From: Dipylidium caninum
Taxonomy: Eukaryota; Platyhelminthes; Cestoda; Cyclophyllidea; Dipylidiidae
Direction: 5' to 3'
NCBI GenBank assembly: GCA_017562135.1
Contig: QEYB01001479.1
Location: 1 to 64,000 of the forward strand
DNA length: 64,000 nucleotides
A program made the translations under genes and the position numbers. Position 1 is the stretch's first letter. The number at the start of each line of letters is the position of its first letter. A model generated the notes under the pieces. That model ran no database searches, had not been told where the DNA came from, and was given only the letters and a program-made list of their open reading frames with translations. This document shows, one piece after another, positions 38,740-50,100 of this stretch.

Positions 38740-39150
38740 CACGTCCCCCTTGGATTCGATTGCGCCTTTAAGCCTTAAACCTCGGGTCCGAGGCAGCTGC
38801 AGGTCATAGAAGACAGGCTCTAAAGGATGTCCCAGTGTTGAGGTAATAAGCACTGGGGCGAGTCTACTTGATGCAAGCTCAACGAAATGCCCCCAGGCTA
38901 GCCAAGAGGGCGCGCGAGGCATGACAGAGGAGCCGACCAGCAAAGGCCGAGGGCCCAATTGGACGACGGCCACACACTCCGGAGAAGCGCCATCCACCCT
39001 GCCGACTATCCCGTGGGTGCAGCCACCGAGTTCGACCGCCGGCTGAGGAATAGTCGCTGGTTTCGGAGCGCACACTACCCGGCTTAGGCAAGCGGCACAA
39101 GGGCCACACAAACTGATTACACGTCTTAGCGTCCTGGCGGTAGCGACCAG
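38740..39150. other. GC-rich island downstream of CHD1, candidate interspersed repeat
   Basis: About 400 bp of high GC between AT-rich sequences, open on the minus strand in two overlapping frames (for example LGHPLEPVFYDLQLPRTRG). It does not resemble CHD1 and lies 270 bp beyond the CHD1 stop. A transposable-element fragment is the likeliest reading; a small unrelated exon is possible. Confidence 0.35.
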
Positions 39151-39421
39151 CCCACCGGTGTTGGAGATGAAGAAAGACGGAAGGGTAGAAAATACTCGGA
39201 TTTATGGAGAAAACCACTGATAAGAATTCAGTACACGGGAGAGTAGGTAAAAAATCAACTCGTGTGATGATGAAGAGAACAAGGCCGGGAATGGAATGGG
39301 ATGTTACTCGCAAGGAAGGCTTTATACAAGATACAGGATAAATGAAAGCGTAGTAAATCATCCTCATCATCATCAGCACAAGTGCCTCTACACTGTACAA
39401 GCGTTTCGGAGCGCAACCTCC

Positions 39422-42400
39422 CTATTGCCGATTGTGAAACAACAGTCGGGGATCACGAGACGACGAGGAGGGTTGCGTCACAATGGGAGGGGGGATGATG
39501 CTGCTGCCGCTTAGAGGTGGCGGAGACAAGAGGGGCACAGACTTTTGTTCTTGCCAAGAAAGTACGGAGGACGAGGGCGGCTGGTAGGAATAAGGCGGGG
39601 GGATGCTACTGGACGCGGAATTTAAATTATGCTGGCGCAGTTCGCGAGGATTATGCAGACCGGGATTATTGAAGGCATCAGAGTAACCCGGATTAGATCG
39701 GTTGAACGCATTATTGTATCTGGGGTCAAAAAATTTCACGTAAGAAATAATAGATACAGTAAGCAAAACATAATGCGAGTAGAAAACCTACCGATCACCG
39801 ACGAAGTTTCCTGAATTACCCACCCAATCAGTGCGGCCGGTGCGATGCTTCAATGATCTGTCGGCCGAATTGTTGACATTGCGACGAAACCCGGACCATT
39901 CCCCGATGAACCTCTTATCACCAGTGGCAGACGAGGAGTAACGATTAGTATCCACATTAACACTACCACCACAGATGCTGTTAGCATGAAGATCTTCAGG
40001 CCGCCCACCATCACTGCCGAGGTGACGAGAGCGACTGCGGTGGCGGCCAACGGATCTATCACCATCCACGCCGCCACTAAGATCATCTCGGTGACGCAGA
40101 CGTTGGCCTTCCAAATTACGATGTCGATGGTGGTGGTAATCTCGATCCTTACGGTCTTGATCTTCCCGAAGCCTGTCGTAAGATCTCATTGGAGAGGTGT
40201 CATTTTTCAAAGACTCATTCTTTCGCGCCAAACTATAGGCCTGTTCCAGTTGAAATGCATCCTTCTCAGAGAAGTTTTGTACAAATTCCCAGTAAAGATG
40301 CCTCCACGTGTGGCGCTCTTCGCGATCTGCGATGTCACTAACTAAAACGCGAATGTGCTCGCCGACACCAAGTATCACCCTGTCGAACTTCTCCCCCTCA
40401 GTGACACCTTGATTTTCCAAATTCTCCAGTTGTTTAAACAGCTTCTTAATAGGATGCAAATGTTGTTTGCACTTGAGGAAGAGCGGACCACGCATATGAC
40501 GAAATTCCTCCTCCTCTTGCTTGGAAAAAGTGGAGCCGAGCTTTGAGATGCATTGTAGTTATTAGGCTCATTTTTCAATTTTGTATCGTTCAATCGGGCC
40601 TTCTTCGGTAATCTATCGTCAGTATTTTCGATTTTCAGATGACGTTTCTGGGGCGTTTTCTTAATTTTTAATGGTGGTACGGCTGTTGTTGGTATGCCTC
40701 CTTCGCCAGGGCCCCCATCCGAATCCGACGAAGTATCATCGGACTCGACAAACTCCGCCGACTTGGGTTTTACAGGTTTAGAAGACTCTTCGGATTGAGC
40801 GTAGCCTAAAGAACGCTTTGGATGTTTCTTTTTATGGATTTTGGAAGATCTTTTGTGGTGGCGGGAGACCACCTTTTTTGAGCTTTCATTGTTACCTTGA
40901 GCACAATGTTTTCGCAGCGTTTTGAGCAAGTAGTCTACGCGGGCACGAACGTGACTCGCTTGAGGCCTTTCATTCGCAGAAAGTGGAAGTAGCTTTGAGC
41001 CTAAACCAAGATCCGCGTCTAACTTGATTGCTTCCCAATTGTCGTAGCCATGTTCGTACACTCCAACAAGCAGATGGGCATCGTCGGTGGGACCCCAAGG
41101 ATTAGACCAATTGACATACTTTGGAATAAATGGTAGATCATAGTTCAGCCGATCTTCTTTTGAAAATTTCGAAAGCACCTTGTGCAAAACCTCCAAATGG
41201 TTCAGACTGAAGAACAAGGACTTCGCGGCAATTGCTACTTTTCCATAGTTATACACTGGGCCTTTGTGCTTTGAACTGTCTTCATCCCCTGGAGCGGATT
41301 CCATAGCGGCTTTGCAACCATCGAGTATTGTCTCTACTACCTCGCGCACCTCACCGTTCGTTTTAGAAGGTAATTCAGCTTCAGCCGCTATAGTTTCTAT
41401 GCGTTCAAGGGGGCAAGGGAAACGTTTCATTGCCCGAACAAGGGCACGCACTTCCTTATCCGAAAGCCGAATTGGTCTCTTGCCAGTGCGCTCGCTACCG
41501 GAAGGACTACTGGTGGAATAATTATCATTGTCAAGTCCGGCTTGAAATGTTCTGACCTGTTTCCGGCGCCTAGGTCCTAGTTCAAGGTCGAGGAGAGCTT
41601 CTTGACTCTCTACTTGCTTCAGGTTCTCCCGCATCTCCTCAGGAATTATTTCGGACCAGGACTTGGGCGGCTTTCCTGTATCAACCAGCGCAGGCTTCAA
41701 GTCGTCCTGCTCAGACTGATCAAGAGTCATGACATTAAACGTTGAAAGTAGAACATTAGCAGGATTGTAAGGATCTTCATCAGCATCGGCATCCCTGGTC
41801 TCGGCACGATTTAGAATGTCATCAATATCGACTTCGACTTCAGCGGATTCCTCATCGTTCTGCTTGAAGATACTCTCAGCGCCGTGACGAAGAATTTCTG
41901 TGAGAATTTGGCCTTTTGTTTCAGATTTACGGGAGCTACTTCCCCCACCCCGATTGCCTCCGGAATCCATCCGCTGAATAACTAAATGGTCAAGTAGCAT
42001 TTTCCGAGTAGCGCTTTTAATGATTTTTTCTTCGACAGAATCTTTCACCACGAGACGATAAACAGAGACTTGTTTTGTCTGGCCGATACGATGCGCTCTG
42101 GCTTGTGCTTGGAGATCGTTCTGCGGATTCCAGTCCGAGTCAAAGATGATCACCGTATCAGCTGTCGCAAGATTTATACCCAGACCCCCAGCACGCGTAG
42201 ATAAGAGGAAGCAAAAATCTGTGGAGCCATCTGCGTTGAAATGATCAAGAGCTTGTTTTCGCAGCTCACCTCGAATTGAACCGTCCAAACGTTGAAAGCC
42301 CCAACCACGAAGCTGCAAATATTCGGCGATTATGTCTAGCATGCGTACCATTTGGCTGAATATGAGAACACGATGACCCTGAGGCCTAAGCCTTTGCAAC

Positions 42401-45400
42401 AGCTTATCAAGAAGCATCAGTTTCCCACTCCCTCTGATAAGGTTGCGAAGTGTTTCGCTGCTCGTTTTAAAGAGCCCCTCTTCGGCGGGTGGAGCTATAA
42501 GGTGGGCGTGATTGCAACACTTCTTTAACTCCATCATAATGTTAATGAAAGACGTCTTATTACCGTGGGTGACTTTCATGAGACCGTCGTAGTTGCGCGT
42601 GAGTATGAGACGGTAGAGAGTTGCTTGCTTCTTCGACATCTCTACCCGTAGAATACGCTCAATTTTTGAAGGTAACGACTGTTCTACATCCTTCTTCACA
42701 CGACGTAATAGGAAGGGCTCGATGATGCGATGGAGGCGAGTGATCGCCTCATAACCATCAGATGAAGAAGCTTGACCTTGGAGGCTGTAGTTGTCCTCAA
42801 ATTCCTCCCAATCATCAAATTGTCTAGGCATCAAGAAATGTAGCAGAGACCACAATTCTCTGAGCGAATTTTGAAGAGGTGTTCCAGTGATCAATAGTCT
42901 AGTATTGGTGTCGAAGGCAAAAAGAGCTTTATAAAGTTGGCTAGCGTCATTTTTAAGACGATGAGCTTCGTCCACCACCAACACAGTCCACGAAACCTGA
43001 CCTAACCACGATTTATCCTTCAACAGTATCTCGTAGGTCGTCATGCAGATGTTGAACTTAAGCATCTGTTGTCGTCGCCCACCAACACCGGCAGTTCGCG
43101 ACCACTCATTTTCCCGAATGAACTGGCGAGAGACGTGGTCTCCAACATACACAATTAAGTTAAGTTCCGGCGCCCACAGTTCGATTTCCTTTTGCCAACT
43201 GCCGATTGTACTCAGAGGAACGACAATGAGGAAGGGGCCGTAGATGTCATACTCGTGGAAGAGATGAGATAGGAAACTGACCGCTTGGACTGTTTTCCCT
43301 AAACCCATTTCGTCTGCAAGAATGACACTGTTTCCACGGGTCCAGGCGTGGGCAATCCAATTAAGACCGTTCAACTGATAATCCCGCAATCGCAGATCTT
43401 GATTTCCGCCACCGATGTAATCCGGCTGCTCTGGGATGCGGACGAACCGTGGGCGGTCCCCAAGCTCATGACGTGAATTTGGTAAGGCGGTTGAACTACA
43501 TCGTCTCTGATAAGCTTCAATGGCTCCTGGAAAGAGGAATTCAATCACTTGTCCACACTCCCATGTGCAGAAACGGTAATCGAGGCGGCGCCACTTGCAA
43601 AGGTAATCAACAGTACCCTTTTTCTTATCTCGACTGTGGGCGACAATGCGGTCTACCTCCATTTTTTCGGACAAAATAAGTTCGTTGCGTTCATCTTCGT
43701 AAAGCATTGCCTCCAATTCATCCCTACTAGCGACTTCCTCACGGGCCTTTCTTTCTTCAATCATTGATTGGTAAGCATAGAGACGTTTCAGACCGTCAAC
43801 AGGAAAAGCACGATCATGATTGGTCAGTGACGCTTCGGTCTCCCAAGTTGAGTGGATATGACTCCAAGAGCGCCACTTCATAAGGTACTGCACTTCACCT
43901 TCCTCTTTTGTAGGATCAAAGCCTTCGTTAGGATCCTTTTCAAGACGAGAATTGTACAATGTCGTCGAATTTCCCGTGGCACCAACGCGACGCACGGCAT
44001 GGCTGAGAACCTCCTCAATTACGTCAATTTCCTGTTGCCCGCCGTCAGCAACTGCATAAGCGACTGAAGCTGGCCGTGAATCCTCGATCGATGAATCATT
44101 TGAGGAATGTCCATGAGGTGCGTATGATTCTCCATCTGACATGTCCGCCTGCTTTGAAACTTCTGGGTTGGAATAACTGCGAAAAGTAAAAAAACCATTC
44201 GATAAATGGTTATGCTAAGAGAAATATGTGCCACATAAAAAGCAAAGCATGCAGTGCGAAAAAAGGGTGAAATAATCAGTAATGCAGTGAAGGGGCGAGA
44301 TCGGTGAATTGGGAGACAAGATGTGAGGACGTGCACTCTAACCTTTCCGGTGCCTTTCCAGACATCCTTATGAGGGGGCCTCGCGGTTTTTGTAGTAACG
44401 CGGGCTGGGTTCTGCACACAATACAAGCGATTATTGTTACAAATTAGGCGTGTATGTACGTTTAAAGCTAGGGGAGACAAGAGAAAAAGGGCCTCTGGAA
44501 ATATAGACACAAGAGAACTAAAATTTAAAGCTACCAACCGGTTAACGCCTGCTACTAAGACAGTACGATGAGCTCGATTGTCCACGGAATTCCCATTGTG
44601 TCTCCGGTAGAAATCATCATCCGAATCGCTCCCACCTTGAAAGGCGTTCGTGTAGTTGACCCTGCACCCACGTGTCCGGCCTGAAAACCGGCCAGTCTGC
44701 TAACATAGAAAATATCTCAAAACACACGAAAAGGACAGAAAATAAAGCAAGAATATACTTACGCTAACGCGGTAGACACTTCGATCGGAGCCACTTTCGG
44801 ATGAACTATCATCCCCTTGGGACTCGGACTCGGAAGGGGCAGCGCCCCTCACCCTCGATGACCGCTCCAAAGATCCTTCACGATCGACCTCGAACCGTGT
44901 AGGCTCTCTTCGACTCCTCTCGGAACGTCTGATGCCGTATAGTTCGGGATCATAATCGAAATCGTCGCGCAGCTACAAAAAACCAGGGATCATGCCATCT
45001 ATCGTCGAGGTATAGCATTTTACGAAACCAAGGTTTATCTCACAGACCTCGCGGATGTTTTGCTTCCGAGATTTCTCTGGCCTACGGGCGAAAGGATTCT
45101 GCTTCAAGCCTTCAGTCTCGCGGGGAATGTCATCATCACTCCTATGGGAGACAGACCGGGTAACAAGGGGGTAGCACTACAACCACCTCCCACATCTACT
45201 AGTGAACAGAGGCAAGTCATAACGACCATTAACGCCAAAAATTATCAGTGCACCCCCGCATCAACACCAAGAGGGAAGGCGATCCCACCAGAGCCTGGGA
45301 AGATAATCACATTCTGGCCATTGGGGATCCACTAATACTAACCGGTCGCGAACTGCATTGGCATTGCCAATGTGATGTCAAGTCTAACTCTCCATGAAAA

Positions 45401-45986
45401 ACCCTGAATGGACCATTGGTCCACAAAAACCGCAAATGGGTCAAGGGAGGTAGCCAACAGACAACTGACGTGTAACCACCCCGAAAGCGTGGCTACCAAC
45501 TACCAGATGGCCCTCAAGCCCGCGAACAACTTGCGAAATAACTGAAGCGACAGTGAGCAGTGAACGGGAGAGTAGTCATAGGGGAAAACAAGAGGTTCGC
45601 AGAAGACAGGAAGTTTTATTTGCAAGCAAATACATAAGGGGCCAAGAAATACATCCCACAGATTGAGAAAGCTGTCGCCAAATGATAAGAACCCGTTAAT
45701 TTTAACGGTAGAAAAAGAGAACCCAAAGGAAATAATGTAAAAACTAGACTAGTCGAAAGAACGATAAAGAGCTCCGGCCCACCCAAACAAAGCAAGGATA
45801 CATAGTCGATGGGAAAGTGCTTAAAAGAGTCACTAAACTATTCTACTCATGTACGTAAGTGAACAGAACCAAACAACCCAGACTACAGCACGAAAAACAA
45901 CCTATTTTTACAAAACTGTGTTCATACCTTGATGAATCGCTCAGTCGGCCGTACCGACGTTGTCGGTGCCGAAGCTCATCCACCAT
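39422..45986 (-). CDS. CHD1: CHD1 chromodomain-helicase-DNA-binding protein
   Basis: CHD1 is an ATP-dependent nuclear remodeller that spaces nucleosomes on transcribed genes. Exons, 5' to 3': 45986-45928, 45141-45048, 44972-44763, 44699-44539, 44411-44343, 44176-39792, 39719-39422. Phases agree at every junction, giving about 1758 residues (human 1710) if the break at 40525 is read through. Early exons hold DPELYGIRRSERSRREPTRF, a CHD1 hallmark. Chromodomains lie near 250-315 (YLMKWRSWSHIHSTWE) and 370-425. Next come the SNF2 ATPase with DEMGLGKT (about 486) and DEAH (about 600), helicase C with QAQARAHRIGQ (about 887), a SANT/SLIDE-like region and the CHD1 C-terminal helical domain (CKQHLHPIKKLFKQL). 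The tail is His/Arg- and Pro-rich. The ATG at 45984-45986 follows an acceptor; an ATG at 46043 in the same frame is an alternative. The 4.4-kb exon is unusually long for this locus. Confidence 0.92.
40525..40529 (-). other. CHD1: Single-base frame break in CHD1 at a T5 run
   Basis: Coding strand CCACTTTTTCCAAG. The upstream frame (SSAPLFPSKRRRNF) runs out of homology, while the frame one base over reads SKQEEEEFRHMRGPLF and continues into the conserved C-terminal helical domain. One additional T restores a single frame. There is no GT-AG pair in the interval to make an intron. Confidence 0.8.
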
Positions 45987-46179
45987 CACTATAAAATGGA
46001 AAAGTTTTAAAATTTCGACATCGGTGGGTGGAACGCATGCCATACGCGATATTTAATCAGTGACAAGAAGCCAACCATCGCCATCAACTAATACGTCCGA
46101 AAATGCAGCGAACACCAAAAAATGCATATCCTATAAACGTTTTTAAAGACAAAACGATTCTCTACCATATCTACGAAAG

Positions 46180-46350
46180 AAAGAACCCTAAACAGCCGAC
46201 GGACGCGCGCGCGCCTCCGCAACGCTGATTGGAAGCAAGCAAGACGCACAACACGCGCACACCATCGCCAGATTTAAACTGACCTGAATAGGGAAACAGA
46301 AAGCTAACGTATCCAATATGGCTACGGAACAAGTGGATTCTATTGGCTGA
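46180..46350 (-). promoter_or_regulatory. CHD1: Probable CHD1 promoter
   Basis: A CpG-rich patch with an alternating CG run (46204-46214) and two CCAAT boxes on the minus strand (46228-46232 and 46342-46346). It lies about 200-360 bp upstream of the predicted CHD1 start. No TATA box is evident. Confidence 0.45.
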
Positions 46351-47166
46351 GATACAACGAGAGTGAAACCCTAGATTAAACACAGCTTTAAACAAAACCA
46401 CCATTGTTTTTAATACAGGCTGTGTGTAATATTGAATCTGTTTAATATATGCATTATTTCAATTTAAAAATGCGCCTGGTTTTTAAAAGTTTATTATTTT
46501 TTACCACACCGTTTATAACATTCGTAAGTGAACCAGAAACATTTCCGATAGTATAATGCATTTACACTCCACCATAACATTTGCTAATTCGAGCAAAAAT
46601 TTCAATCGACTATTTATTCCAAAATGATGTAGCTTTGAAATCTATGTCATTGATTTCTTCCAAACTATCATTATGGATAATGGGAAGGTTTTTATAGTCA
46701 AAACAATTTGCGCCATAATTATATTCCGCAAAATGCGCACTTCTTGCAGTCTTCCACGAAGGGAAATTTAACGCAATTCCTCGTTACATCACCGACACGC
46801 ACCTCACCACTACCAATTATACAAAGTTCTTTCATTCGACCAAACCCATCGTAAAGGGCTCACTAGGTTAGCAAAAATGCCTCACTCATTCATAAGGAAT
46901 TCTCAGCTGCCGCCATACACACAATAACCCAGAACATTGGGAAAAAAGTGTGGACGCCATCTTACGTTCTATCATTCAGCACTAAACACACTGGAACTCT
47001 TGTTTCGCATGTCTCAGTGCGCCATCCTAAACTAACGCTTATTCATGATTGAACTATGTCTTAAATCAAAGCCAACCATGCCTAATCAATCGAGTACCGG
47101 CATAGTAAGTGATTTGTTCAAAATCGAGGAAAGCCTTTCGTGAACAATACCAATCGAATACAACAA
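46351..47166 (-). other. CHD1-MLH1 intergenic, with MLH1 polyadenylation candidates
   Basis: No gene seen. AATAAA occurs on the minus strand at 46613-46618 (about 550 bp after the MLH1 stop) and at 46490-46495. Either would place the MLH1 3' end just before the CHD1 promoter. Confidence 0.4.
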
Positions 47167-50100
47167 TTAACAGCGCTCGAACACCTTATACAAATCTGGA
47201 AGGGAGGTAAGCTTAAGAAGAGCTGGTGGTTTTTCCTGTTTAGTTGGGAAACACATGGTATGGCTAGGGAGTAATACTGTCCGAATTGACGGAAGAAGCA
47301 CATTTTCCACGGTCCAATTCCACGAATTTGAATTCTTCCCACTTTCCGAATTATTCTCATCCCCTTCTTTCTTCCTCTGATGCATTTTCCGAGGAGTCGG
47401 ATGAATTCATCAAAATGGAGTCACATCTGTCGCCTACTGCCAGTTTCACTTTCGTCGTATCTTTCACTCGCTTCGCATAAAAACTCGCCGTAATTCGACA
47501 AATTCCTGAGAAGCACGCCCCTTCCTCATTCCAATTCACTTCCCTAACCAGTCGCGTCAGGAAAGTAGGAAGGTGTCGAAGATCTGGTGTAAAACTAAAA
47601 AGAAAAAACGAAATAACTTTCAGAAATATGTGAATTGCACTCACCAATCCAGTAAAAGAGGGAGGGTGTAGAGCTGAGAGACACCGTTCCCATCTGTTTC
47701 TATCTTCATAGAGAAATAATCCCACAACATTGGGCTCCGTTTACTAAGGATAGAGCACCCCTTATCTACGATCACTGCGATTTCACTTGCCGACGCCCCC
47801 CGGAAGAGATTTTCTCATTCCCAAACTTAGCAGAGTACGGATGGGTGCCGGTGTGGATAGAACCATCTAGAAAGGAAAACAACTGCCATATTTTCAATAT
47901 CTAAAGTTTAAATGAATCGCCAGAGGCAATTGAACCTTGATAATTTCTCATTCTTCTCGGTATACAAGGAAGTAATTACCACAGATCAAAGTTAAATCAA
48001 GTTTGCAATAATTCTTGAAATAACATTTCTTATATGATATAGGAAAAGTGGAGGCAGAAACCCATACTGTGAGAAAAACGTTATGGAGGGGTAGCAAGAA
48101 ATGCAGGGGTCCTCTAGCTAACTGAAAATTAGTCTCAGGTAATTACATTCACGGCTAGGGCTTTTCAATTTTCTTTTTAAATACCAACAAAACCGACATC
48201 TGGGGTCAATGACAATAATGATGAAGGCGAAGGAGATATTTGGGTCATACCTGTCTGATCCTTAACAAAACCACTTCCTCAACTGCTTAATGAACACTAT
48301 TATCACATACCTCCCCGTGATTGGCAAAATTTGCTACCATAAGTTGGTAGAAAAGCTCTTTCGCGAGGGGATAAAGGCGCATGAGTAGAAGATTGGTAGA
48401 TTGCTGAACAAGACAATTTGAACGACTGACACAGCCTACGAAAACACACTCGCGGAGCAGACAACGTGCATCCGCTGAAGCTCTAGCTTCTATCGCCTCT
48501 CGCATTGTCAACACTGAGTCAAGCAGCACTGGTCGTCTCGCTTTGCGTAGACGCAATTCTTCTACACAGTGGTAGTGATTATCTAACTACTAAGAAAGAT
48601 GACTTACCAGGAATGACCGTGATAGATGTTTTGACTGTGTTACTAGTCTCTAAGAAGTTAGTCTGAGGGGAAGTTTCCCTGGTTTTAGGAGATATATCGC
48701 AGTCAGAGAAAACGTCAGGACTGGGGGAACGTGTTTTTTCTGATGGTGTGCGGAATGGATGAAGAAAGGCTTCCAAGCGTTGATCTCGCGAATCAGTGCG
48801 AATAACTTTTTCCGGACGATACATGAGAGTAGCAAGACGAGGGCTAGGAGAGAGCGTCGGGGACCGGATTGAGGATGATTGAGTTGAGGTGGGAAAGAGA
48901 GGACGAGATGAGGGAAGGGGAGATGTGAAGGGTTGATGTTTATCTTGAGAATCTTTGAGAGACAAACCATGCACCCGAATGTTTTGAGAATCAGTACAAC
49001 GCAAAAGGCACTGTTCGATAGCGTCTCGAAGACCTGTGACTATTTCCTCCTTGCGTGAAAGAAAAAATCAGAAATTAAATATTGACGTCAGTTATCAATG
49101 AGAGTATGTTAAAAAGTAAAAAAAAGCGCTAATGATATTCTTTCAGAATAAAAACGAAATGCAGAAAATTGGGTTGCAGTGTTCTCTATCAGAAACAGCA
49201 TAAAAAGGAATCATCTGCTTCTTTCTGTAGTAAATGTGAATTTTTTCAATTAATGGGCTTTAAAGGGTTACATCTTCGAGCTCCAATCAACTGGAGAAGC
49301 GTCGCAGACAAAATTATGAAGCACATACTACTTATAAATGTGCTATATAGAAGAGGCAATATGGCTTGAACAAAAATAAATGTTGTAATTAATTCAGATT
49401 TGTGGTACAAATTTAAAAAAACAAAGTGTATTACAAAAAATTACGCTCAAAGGTGTAAAGTAATACATTATTTCAAAGTCTTCGAAAACTGTAGATTTTA
49501 GGCTAATGAACATAGGGCAGGACGCCTAGCACACACCCGTGCACTAGAAAAGGAGAGACGTTTGGCAGCCCCCTGCGCAAGGTCGGACTCAACTCTCCTT
49601 GAGGCGTAAAAGTCCACAAAGTGGCGCCTTTTTCCGCGGTTCAACATCAGGAACATTAACACTTTTCCCACAAAGTCAAAGAGGAGGACTGGGTACTGTT
49701 ATACGAAGCGCAAATACTGATATGGACATAGTAGCTTTTCGGAGACAACTCAAGTGACCTCTTTAATCTTACGCTCCACCAAGATCGCATCATCTTTTTT
49801 AAGTTATAATGAGTATCGAGGAAAAAAAGTTGTACAATTAGGGGTAAACATTAATGTTGCTGAAATGTACTACTTTCTTGAGGCAGAAGGCCTCAACTTT
49901 TGGATTGAAAGGCACAAAAAAACCATTCGACCGATCAAAAGACAACTAATTTAATCATTTATTTAAATAATTCGCATATTACATCTGCGTGCCCGTTATA
50001 TAGAACAAAGGCTACAGTAAACAGTATACTAACCTCCTGACAGAGTGGAATCACTAGCCTGGTTATTCATTTTTGCCCAAATAACTGTAAACAGTATTTT

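Noticed and set aside
45060..45335. 91-residue plus-strand frame
   Set aside because: Antisense to CHD1 exon 45048-45141 and its intron; the CHD1 exon is supported by matching phases on both sides.
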